Shown here: piece after piece, positions 1 to 5,603 of the stretch
Layout: each line of letters begins with the position of its first letter
Numbering within the stretch: position 1 is the first letter of the stretch
Source: Chloroflexota bacterium
GTDB taxonomy: Bacteria; Chloroflexota; Anaerolineae; B4-G1; SLSP01
Assembly (NCBI GenBank): GCA_022707665.1
Contig: JAKJAE010000146.1
Coordinates: 1-6,908 of the forward strand
Reading direction: 5' to 3'
Length of the DNA stretch: 6,908 bases
Program-made: the position numbers and the translations under genes
The notes under the pieces: model-generated
Told to the model about the DNA's origin: nothing
Seen by the model: only the letters and a program-made list of their open reading frames with translations
Database searches by the model: none

Positions 1-583
1 TGTCGTCGTCTTCCGGTATGCGGAGCTGGTGAAAGGTCTGGTGCTGGTTGAACCAGTTGGAGCCCAACACGATGGTGCGCTCGGGCTCTCGATCGCGGAT
101 GGCCTGGTAGGCTGCCGAAGCCACGCGGTTCCAGTCGTCCGGATCGCGTGCAACCGCTTCGTTCAGCAGCTCGTAGGCCACCAGATCGGTCGAGCGCCAG
201 TCGAGGTGGTCCGAAATCCCCTCCCACAACCGCACAAAGCGCCCCTCTTCCTCAGGATCGGCAAACAGGGGAGGATCGGTTTTGTCAAGGAAGTAGTGTG
301 TCCGCAGGATGTGGAGGTCGACAATCGCTCGTAGCCCGGCGTCCTCGCACCAGTCCAGCGCCGACTCCAGGAGCTCAAATGCTTCGGCGTCTTTCTCGCC
401 GTCCGCATCCCAAAGCTGTTCCTCGTCCACGGGCAGTCGGATGTGGTCGAGCTTGCCCCCGCCCATCTCGGCTATGCGTTGTACATCCCGCTCGGTGAAG
501 AAAGCGAGCCGTTCGTCTCCGCGTCGCTGACTCTGACTGAGCCAATGCGAGATGTTCGTCCCACGTTTGATCGTAAATGCCAT
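1..583 (-). CDS. Glycoside hydrolase family 5 (endoglucanase-like), 3' end cut by window edge
   Basis: This reading frame starts at 583 and is open to base 1, giving 194 residues with no stop; the C-terminal half lies outside. It begins MAFTIKRGTNISHWLSQ, the usual opening of the GH5 cellulase-like barrel. Further GH5 marks follow: DHIRLPVD (residues 46-53, barrel strand with the conserved Arg49), IVDLH (87-91, conserved His91) and YELLNEA (137-143), where Asn141-Glu142 is the acid/base pair. The nucleophile Glu lies beyond the edge. GH5 enzymes cleave beta-linked glucans, mannans and related chains with retention; the substrate here cannot be told. An in-frame TGA at 596-598 limits any upstream extension, so the protein has no signal peptide and is probably cytosolic. 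An AAAGGA Shine-Dalgarno lies about 7 bases before the ATG; a GTG directly before the ATG is an alternative start. It is the last visible gene of the operon. The family call is firm, the specificity unknown. Confidence 0.88.
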   Translation of the reverse strand, partial: MAFTIKRGTNISHWLSQSQRRGDERLAFFTERDVQRIAEMGGGKLDHIRLPVDEEQLWDADGEKDAEAFELLESALDWCEDAGLRAIVDLHILRTHYFLDKTDPPLFADPEEEGRFVRLWEGISDHLDWRSTDLVAYELLNEAVARDPDDWNRVASAAYQAIRDREPERTIVLGSNWFNQHQTFHQLRIPEDDD

Positions 584-589
584 CACAGT

Positions 590-596
590 TTCCTTT
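590..596 (-). promoter_or_regulatory. Ribosome binding site of the GH5 gene
   Basis: The minus strand reads GAAAGGAAACTGTGATG here. The AAAGGA core sits about 7 bases before the ATG at 583. It supports that ATG (or the adjacent GTG) as the start, together with the in-frame TGA at 596-598. Confidence 0.6.
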
Positions 597-606
597 CAGT
601 CTTTGA

Positions 607-656
607 GGGATAGGCGACAAGTCACAGCAGGGAATCCCCGACCTGTGCCCTATCCC
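607..656 (-). repeat. Nested inverted repeat (RNA stem-loop) in the leader before the GH5 gene
   Basis: On the minus strand GGGATAGG (656-649) and CCTATCCC (614-607) form a perfect 8-bp outer stem. Inside it CACAG (647-643) pairs with CTGTG (627-623), and a GGG/CCC apex (around 639-630) closes a small loop. The internal loop is lopsided, with 1 base on one side and 8 on the other. It fills most of the 95-base gap between the isomerase stop and the GH5 start. No T-run follows on the minus strand, so it is not a classical intrinsic terminator. It may stabilise the upstream mRNA, mark a processing site or modulate GH5 expression; the role is inference. Confidence 0.6.
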
Positions 657-663
657 TTATCCC
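650..663 (-). repeat. Tandem 7-base near-repeat GGGATAA GGGATAG
   Basis: The minus strand carries GGGATAA (663-657) followed directly by GGGATAG (656-650). The second copy forms the outer arm of the adjacent stem-loop. The first could pair with the same partner less perfectly, giving a possible slipped alternative. It is short and may be chance. Confidence 0.35.
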
Positions 664-678
664 GGTACTCCACTGGTG

Positions 679-2130
679 CTAAACCACCACCGCTTCGATG
701 CCCAGGAACTTGCACACCTGCAGCAGTGGCTGTGTGAGATCCCCATGGATCATGCTGGCATGATGGACAAACCCCTCTTCGACCAGCGTCCGGTACAGGT
801 GGTCATGGTCTTTGACCTCGACCCAGGACCAGGTCCCTGCCAATACCTCGTCGCTGGGGATGATCTCGCCCGTCGCGATCAGCATCTTCCACGCATTGTC
901 GTATTCTGCCAGGCGGCAGAAGGTCACCTTACCTGGCTTGATCTGGAACTGGCTGAGGCCTTCCTGGGCGTCCCCCTCTACGAGGGGGAGTTCTCCTGTC
1001 ATGTCGCGGCGCGATCGCAGTGCCTTCTTGCTGGAATCGCGAGCCAGACAGGTTGGTGCATTGCCGCAGTGCCAGGCGAGCAGTTGGTTGGGGTTTTCGC
1101 GGTGACGGATCGTCCAGTCGATGAAGTGGGGCACTGTCTGGCCCAGTGCCGCCCGGTAGCAGACCAGCATCGAGAGTGCCCCGAGCACATCCGCCTCGCA
1201 CGCCGTCAGCATTCCCTTGCCGGTGAGGCGGCCATAGGTTGTGCATGCTGAGATGCCCATCAGCTTGCCGATGGAGGGCCAGCACTGCATCGCCATCGCC
1301 GAAAGGCCATTCTTCTCCCAGAACTCGGTCAGGGCAACCTCCAGCTTGGAGGCAGACAGCAGGTAGCGTTCGCTCACCGTGATCTCGTCATAGGATGCGC
1401 GGAAATCGGCAAGGATGGCGATGACGGCAGGATCATCATCCGCCAACGCTGTCGCGCGATCGGCGATGTCGGACAGCTCGGTAAAGATCATGTTCTGCCC
1501 GAACTTGTTGATCATCGCGACTTCATCATATCCCACGGTCTCAAACGTTGGAGGACGCACGCCCACCTGCCCAATGCGTGCCCCCTTGAGTCCCTTGATG
1601 GCGGCGACGGCGCGCACGAAGTCCTGCACCTCGGGAAGGAACTCCGGTTCATCGGGGAAGAAGAGGCCTGCGTACCGGAACGTGATCTTCCGTCGATACA
1701 GGCCCGATGCCATGGATAGGTTGCCGCAGTACGAGTCTGACACACGCGTCATCCCGGCATCGTCTCGACCTGCCGGTTCCTTTGTCGCGTACAGCAACAC
1801 CGGCACCCCAAGCATTTCGGCGACCTTGACCGCAGATCGCTCGTCGCCAAAGTCGAGCGGACAGAGGATGACGCCATCCACCCTTTGGCGGCGAAAATAC
1901 TCCGCAACGGCCTCAGCTTCGTCCAGGGTCGAGACGGTGCCGTTGGGCGTCAGTCCCTTCTCGGCATCCAGCATCTTTCCATCCGGTGCCGGCTGGGGAA
2001 CCACGACGTCCATTCCCTCGATCTTGGCGAAAGCTGCCAGGCTGTCGGCCCGCATCTTCTCGCACCACGGTGTGAACCGGAAACGATACGATGGCACAAA
2101 CCCGATCTTTACCTTGAAGTCCTGGGACAT
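679..2130 (-). CDS. L-fucose/L-arabinose isomerase family protein
   Basis: This 483-residue protein resembles the fucose/arabinose isomerase superfamily, which interconverts aldoses and ketoses using a divalent metal. The N-terminal part (about 8-115) is Rossmann-like, with GFVPSYRFRFTPWCEKM, NGTVSTLDEAEAVAEYF and VDGVILCPLDFGDE. The middle carries QCWPSIGKLMG (282-292) and ACEADVLGA (310-318), where Asp314 is a likely metal ligand. The C-terminal fucose-isomerase-like domain contains WHCGNAP (353-359) and the typical HHASMIHGD (456-464), with a candidate active-site His456/457. It is shorter than E. coli FucI (about 590 residues) and nearer AraA in length. The usual second metal ligand, a Glu, is not obvious around 285-295. 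The start is supported by GAGGA 5 bases upstream. It lies 42 bases after the hydrolase stop, in the same operon. The superfamily is clear; true L-fucose isomerase activity is not proven, and a different sugar is possible. Confidence 0.85.
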   Translation of the reverse strand: MSQDFKVKIGFVPSYRFRFTPWCEKMRADSLAAFAKIEGMDVVVPQPAPDGKMLDAEKGLTPNGTVSTLDEAEAVAEYFRRQRVDGVILCPLDFGDERSAVKVAEMLGVPVLLYATKEPAGRDDAGMTRVSDSYCGNLSMASGLYRRKITFRYAGLFFPDEPEFLPEVQDFVRAVAAIKGLKGARIGQVGVRPPTFETVGYDEVAMINKFGQNMIFTELSDIADRATALADDDPAVIAILADFRASYDEITVSERYLLSASKLEVALTEFWEKNGLSAMAMQCWPSIGKLMGISACTTYGRLTGKGMLTACEADVLGALSMLVCYRAALGQTVPHFIDWTIRHRENPNQLLAWHCGNAPTCLARDSSKKALRSRRDMTGELPLVEGDAQEGLSQFQIKPGKVTFCRLAEYDNAWKMLIATGEIIPSDEVLAGTWSWVEVKDHDHLYRTLVEEGFVHHASMIHGDLTQPLLQVCKFLGIEAVVV

Positions 2131-2135
2131 GGCAT

Positions 2136-2140
2136 TCCTC
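2136..2140 (-). promoter_or_regulatory. Ribosome binding site of the isomerase-family gene
   Basis: GAGGA on the minus strand lies 5 bases before the ATG at 2130. The rest of the 42-base gap (2131-2172) shows no promoter or hairpin, consistent with co-transcription with the hydrolase gene. Confidence 0.6.
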
Positions 2141-2172
2141 GTAGGGTTGGTCTGTGGAATATCTGAGTGCGA

Positions 2173-3018
2173 CTAGTGTGCCAGCAAGAAGGCCCGCACG
2201 GCATCCACGTATCCGTCGAACGCTTCGCGACGGATGTTATGGCCCGCCTCGCTGAAAAGGACAACCTCGATCTTCGGGTTGATGACTTTGGCGGCTGCGG
2301 CGATCTCGGGTGTGACGATTGCGCCCTTCTCTGTGTTTGCAGTGACGAGCAGCGTGGGCGCTTTTATCGACGTTGCGATCTCTTGCCAGGGCCTGGGTTT
2401 GTTCTCCCAGCTTCCGACGACATTGGGACTGAGCTGCTGTTTGGACTCTGCCCAGGCATCGAGCTCGGCTTCTGCCCAGGCGGGCGATTGCTCGCGGCAC
2501 ATCGCGATGAGGGCTTCCTTGGTCATCTTCTTCTGCTCGATGATGCGCTCGCGCCGCTCCTTGTTGAAGGCCGCGCGCTCTTCCTCGTTCATCGCCTGCC
2601 GACGCGTTCCTTCGGCAAACCAGGCGGGATCCTCGAGCACCACCTTGCTGAAGAGGTCTGGATACGTGGCAGCCGCGGCTCCGGCGGTCGATCCGCCCAT
2701 GGAATGCCCCATGATCGCGGGCATCTGCAATCCCATAGCCTTGACAAAGCATGCCACGTCATCGGCGCGGTCCTGCGCCGTGTAGCCTGTCTCCGGAGCA
2801 TCTGAGAGTCCGTGCCCGCGCGCGTCCACCATATAGATGTCGAAGGCGTCCTCCAGCATCTGCGCGACCGGTCGCCAGCATAGGCCGTTGTCACTGAACC
2901 CGTGACACATCACCAGTGCCGGTTTGCTGCCGTCGCCCGTGCGCCAGTAGTGGAGCCGAATCCCGTTTGCCTCGACATAGCCCTCAGGCCATCCCTTCTT
3001 CTCACCAACCGCGGTCAT
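2173..3018 (-). CDS. Alpha/beta hydrolase fold protein
   Basis: This 281-residue protein has a complete alpha/beta hydrolase core. HGFSDNG (39-45) is the oxyanion-hole region, DARGHGLSD (65-73) is the common strand-4 motif, and GHSMGG (104-109) is the nucleophile elbow with Ser106. The C-terminal EAGHNI (257-262) supplies His260. At the usual acid position after the seventh strand it reads LLVTANTEKG (223-232), with Asn228 where an Asp is common. LEDPAW (128-133), after the sixth strand, offers Asp130 instead, as in some haloalkane-dehalogenase relatives. A charged helical stretch (143-170) forms a cap. There is no signal peptide. An AGAGGAGA Shine-Dalgarno precedes the start. In this operon a lactonase, esterase or C-C bond hydrolase acting on a sugar-acid intermediate is plausible, but the fold alone does not give the substrate. 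Confidence 0.88.
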   Translation of the reverse strand: MTAVGEKKGWPEGYVEANGIRLHYWRTGDGSKPALVMCHGFSDNGLCWRPVAQMLEDAFDIYMVDARGHGLSDAPETGYTAQDRADDVACFVKAMGLQMPAIMGHSMGGSTAGAAAATYPDLFSKVVLEDPAWFAEGTRRQAMNEEERAAFNKERRERIIEQKKMTKEALIAMCREQSPAWAEAELDAWAESKQQLSPNVVGSWENKPRPWQEIATSIKAPTLLVTANTEKGAIVTPEIAAAAKVINPKIEVVLFSEAGHNIRREAFDGYVDAVRAFLLAH

Positions 3019-3024
3019 GATGTG

Positions 3025-3032
3025 TCTCCTCT
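3025..3032 (-). promoter_or_regulatory. Ribosome binding site of the alpha/beta hydrolase gene
   Basis: AGAGGAGA on the minus strand lies 6 bases before the ATG at 3018. It is a strong match and fixes the start. Confidence 0.65.
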
Positions 3033-3045
3033 GGATAGGTGTGGT

Positions 3046-3109
3046 TGCAGAAGGCCTGTCCGGCTGAAGGCTCTGGCGGTCAGCCGGGCAGATTTCTGGA
3101 TGTTCTGCA
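3046..3109 (-). repeat. Two-level inverted repeat between dehydratase and hydrolase genes
   Basis: The minus strand has TGCAGAA (3109-3103) and TTCTGCA (3052-3046) as a perfect 7-bp outer pair. It encloses a stem of 12 pairs with one mismatch: 3091-3080 (CTGCCCGGCTGA) against 3067-3056 (TCAGCCGGACAG). The inner 8 pairs are perfect and the loop is 12 bases (3079-3068). The outer arm begins on the base right after the dehydratase stop codon, and the structure fills most of the 91-base gap. No T-tract follows. It is therefore more likely a 3'-end stabiliser, processing site or partial attenuator that would change the ratio of upstream to downstream genes than a full terminator. Confidence 0.65.
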
Positions 3110-4285
3110 CTAAACCGTCATATCCTCCCGCGTCACTCGGTCCTCGTCAAGAACCAGGCCGAGGCCAGGAAGGTCAGGCAGGGTCAGGTTACCGTTCTCC
3201 GGGTAGAACTGGTGCTTGTGGAGGGCTTGCTTGCGAGCCTGATGGCGGTAGAGGAACTCCACGTAGGGTACGGTACTGGGTGACTGTGCTCCGGCGACGT
3301 GGAGTGCCGCCAGTAACGAGTGCCCATGCGCGACCACCGGCACCTCAAAAGCCGATCCAAGGGTGCAGATCTTCACCAACTCTGAAATGCCGCCAGTCCA
3401 GTCCGGATCGGTCTGGATCACGTCAATGGCATCATTGACCAACAGCTCTTTGACCTGCCACCGCGTGTAGACGTGTTCTCCGGTGGCCAACGGGACCCGC
3501 GAGGCTTTACCTAGTCTCCTGAAGGCGCCTACACGCTCTGGAGCGAGGGGCTCCTCTAGCCACGTCAGATTGAAGGGCTCCATCGCGCGCACCATCTCTG
3601 AGGCATAGCTCAGATCCCACCCCATATAGGCATCGAACATCAGCGGGTAGAATGGTCCCAGGGCCTCGCGAAGTGCTTTCACGAGCGCCACGTTGCGCGC
3701 CTTGCCTGACTCACCGTCGCCCGGCCCATAGCGGAAAAACCACTTCTGGGCGCTGAACCCCCGGGCTTTGAAGTCCAGGGCGACAGATACGGCCTCGTCT
3801 GGATCGATCGAGTAGCCGAGCATGCTCGCATAAGCCGGCACGGCAGGCCGCGTCGGCCCGCCCAAAAGCCGGTAGATCGGCTGACCCAATGCCTTTCCCT
3901 TCAGATCCCAGAGGGCACAATCGATTGGGCTCACGCCGGTCATGAAAATCCCGGAGCGCCCGTGCCGGTGGAGGCGCAGCATCTGGTCGTGGAGGAGTTC
4001 AATCGCCAGCGGGTCGCGTCCGATCAGGTAAGGCCGCAGCAGCGAGCGGATGACGTCGGCCTGATACTCTTCGATAGGGCCAAAGAGGCCTGAGAGACCC
4101 GAGTCGGTCTGGATTTCGACGTAGATCTCGCTGATCTGCTGTGGGACCCCAGGGCCGGGCTGCCAACCGCGGGCGTTGAACTCTGGGTAGATGTCGGTTG
4201 CCTGGGATTGCCGGTCGCCGGGTGGAAAAGGGGGGCTCTGCCACGTTCCTGATGCCTTGAACAGCACAACGTCAGCTATCTTCAT
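3110..4285 (-). CDS. Enolase-superfamily sugar-acid dehydratase, L-rhamnonate dehydratase-like
   Basis: This 391-residue protein belongs to the mandelate racemase/muconate lactonizing group, whose members remove water from sugar acids to give 2-keto-3-deoxy acids with Mg2+. The capping domain covers about 1-125. The barrel carries the expected metal ligands: Asp218 (LMFDAYMGW), Glu244 (TWLEEP) and Glu270 (ATGEHVYTRW). The His-Asp dyad is likely His320 (VVAHGHS) with Asp293 (IQTDPDW), whose 27-residue spacing fits the L-rhamnonate dehydratase pattern. Other features in common are GEHxxTRW and GGISELVKI. The second barrel strand has QKWFFRYGP (180-188), which differs from the enteric enzyme, so the substrate may differ. 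AGGAG lies 5 bases before the ATG. It starts 18 bases after the oxidoreductase stop. The superfamily and dehydratase role are well supported; rhamnonate itself is inference, with fuconate or another aldonate as alternatives. Confidence 0.87.
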   Translation of the reverse strand: MKIADVVLFKASGTWQSPPFPPGDRQSQATDIYPEFNARGWQPGPGVPQQISEIYVEIQTDSGLSGLFGPIEEYQADVIRSLLRPYLIGRDPLAIELLHDQMLRLHRHGRSGIFMTGVSPIDCALWDLKGKALGQPIYRLLGGPTRPAVPAYASMLGYSIDPDEAVSVALDFKARGFSAQKWFFRYGPGDGESGKARNVALVKALREALGPFYPLMFDAYMGWDLSYASEMVRAMEPFNLTWLEEPLAPERVGAFRRLGKASRVPLATGEHVYTRWQVKELLVNDAIDVIQTDPDWTGGISELVKICTLGSAFEVPVVAHGHSLLAALHVAGAQSPSTVPYVEFLYRHQARKQALHKHQFYPENGNLTLPDLPGLGLVLDEDRVTREDMTV

Positions 4286-4290
4286 GATCG

Positions 4291-4295
4291 CTCCT
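4291..4295 (-). promoter_or_regulatory. Ribosome binding site of the dehydratase gene
   Basis: AGGAG lies 5 bases before the ATG at 4285, inside the 18-base gap after the oxidoreductase stop. The short spacing suggests translational coupling. Confidence 0.65.
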
Positions 4296-4303
4296 GGCTA
4301 GCA

Positions 4304-5587
4304 CTACTTTGCATTGTAGGTCGACGGTGGATTCCACGCCAGATCGACTCCATCGGCACGCAGCGCAGCCTGGACGGCGTGTACATCCACGTCGCGGGGA
4401 TGGCAGGCATGCTGGATAGACAGGGCCGCAGCCAGACCCGCTGCATGACCTGTCGCGACGCAGTTGCCCATGCTTTTCCCTGCTGATGCTGCTACGTGCG
4501 TCGCTGAGATGCACCGTCCGGCGGTCAGCAAGCCATCGACGGTCTCCGGCACCAGGGCTCGGTAAGGCACGTCGTGCACCTTCATCGGCTCATAGCGTGT
4601 GAACCCAATGTCAAGCATGCCGCTGCGCCAGGCGATCGCATCGGAAAACCGGCGACCTTCCAGTGCATCGGCCTCGGTGAGGATGTAGAGCCCCTTTACC
4701 CTTCTTGTCTCGCGTACGCCGACCTGGGGGCCAGTTGCCGCGAGCTGCACGTGGGCGAACGCTGGGTCGCCATACTCCCGCAGGGCTTGGACGATCTCAA
4801 TTGCCTGGTGACGGCTGTATCGCTCGGCCTCGGTCAAGTCCTCTAGTCGTGTGCCATCGAGCACGCCGCGCAGCTTGGTGCCGCTGTGGTTGAGTACCAG
4901 GGCATTCTCGATCGGGAATGGTGGGCGCTCGAGACCCAGGCTCTCGGGGAGCAGCGGATACCGCTGCCGAGCTGCATCGAGGATGCGCTTCAGGCCGCCC
5001 TGACGCTGAAACTCACGAGCTGCCGCGACGTCGACGTTGGTGATGATCACGTTGAGCGTCATCGGCGAGAGGAAGCCATCAGACTCCCGCCCCTTGAGTG
5101 TTTCGGCGCCGGCGTAGGTAGCGATATCGGCATCGCCTGTTGCATCGACGACTACGCCAGCCGCGATCTCAGTGACCCCCGTCTTTGTGGCGAGGTCAAC
5201 ACGTGAGACCCGCCCTTGCTCGACTCGGGCGTCCACGATGCGGCTGTGGAGCCAATAGCGGCAACCTACCTGGTCCAGCACATCCATCACCGCAACCTTC
5301 AGGTACTCAACGTTGCACACCAGGGCGTGATCCGAGATCCGAACCGCATCGTCACCATAGGAGAGCAGGCCTTCGATGATCAGTTCGTGGATGACGCCAC
5401 GTGGCACGCCTGCCGGGCGCATCTGGTTGATCGGCATACCACAGCCATAGGCCGCAACACCTCCGAAGAAACCGTAGCGCTCCAGGAGCAACGTGTCGGC
5501 ACCTGCTCGGGCGGCCGCGATCGCGGCCCCGATCCCCGCTGGCCCTCCGCCGACCACCACCACATCTGCCTGTGTTGGCTTGTTCAC
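4304..5587 (-). CDS. FAD-dependent oxidoreductase (FAD_oxidored-type)
   Basis: This 427-residue flavoprotein opens with the dinucleotide-binding motif VVVVGGGPAGIGAAIAAARAG (9-29; GxGxxG at 13-18) and Glu36 at the end of the second strand (LLLERYGFFGG). VVDATGDADIATYAG (146-160) is the second FAD-binding motif. GVRETRRVKG (290-299) and LLTAGRCISATH (353-364), with CVATGHAAGLAAAL near 376-389, are typical of this family, in which the enzymes oxidise or reduce small organic substrates. The start is GTG; the next Met (51) would delete the FAD motif. The start is preceded only by a weak AGG, 16 bases after the propeller stop, so coupled translation is likely. There is no Tat or Sec signal. In this operon it could oxidise a sugar, a sugar alcohol or a 2-keto-3-deoxy acid; the electron acceptor is unknown. 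The family is firm, the reaction unassigned. Confidence 0.87.
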   Translation of the reverse strand: MNKPTQADVVVVGGGPAGIGAAIAAARAGADTLLLERYGFFGGVAAYGCGMPINQMRPAGVPRGVIHELIIEGLLSYGDDAVRISDHALVCNVEYLKVAVMDVLDQVGCRYWLHSRIVDARVEQGRVSRVDLATKTGVTEIAAGVVVDATGDADIATYAGAETLKGRESDGFLSPMTLNVIITNVDVAAAREFQRQGGLKRILDAARQRYPLLPESLGLERPPFPIENALVLNHSGTKLRGVLDGTRLEDLTEAERYSRHQAIEIVQALREYGDPAFAHVQLAATGPQVGVRETRRVKGLYILTEADALEGRRFSDAIAWRSGMLDIGFTRYEPMKVHDVPYRALVPETVDGLLTAGRCISATHVAASAGKSMGNCVATGHAAGLAAALSIQHACHPRDVDVHAVQAALRADGVDLAWNPPSTYNAK

Positions 5588-5603
5588 GCTTGCCTATACC
5601 CTT

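Noticed and set aside
607..656. Intrinsic terminator before the GH5 gene
   Set aside because: The stem is strong, but the minus-strand sequence after it (TCAAAGACTG) has no T-run, so termination is unsupported.
2131..2172. Separate promoter between the hydrolase and isomerase genes
   Set aside because: Only a ribosome site is visible; no -35/-10 pair at suitable spacing.
1415..2176. Long plus-strand open frame of 253 codons opposite the isomerase-family gene
   Set aside because: Low-complexity Ser/Arg/Thr-rich product without a recognisable domain. It is the antisense shadow of a clearly conserved GC-rich gene.
2167..2805. Plus-strand frame of 212 codons opposite the alpha/beta hydrolase
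   Set aside because: No domain or plausible ribosome site; the opposite strand carries the complete hydrolase motifs.
3056..3091. Intrinsic terminator between the dehydratase and hydrolase genes
   Set aside because: No T-tract follows the stem on the minus strand and the genes on both sides fit one pathway.
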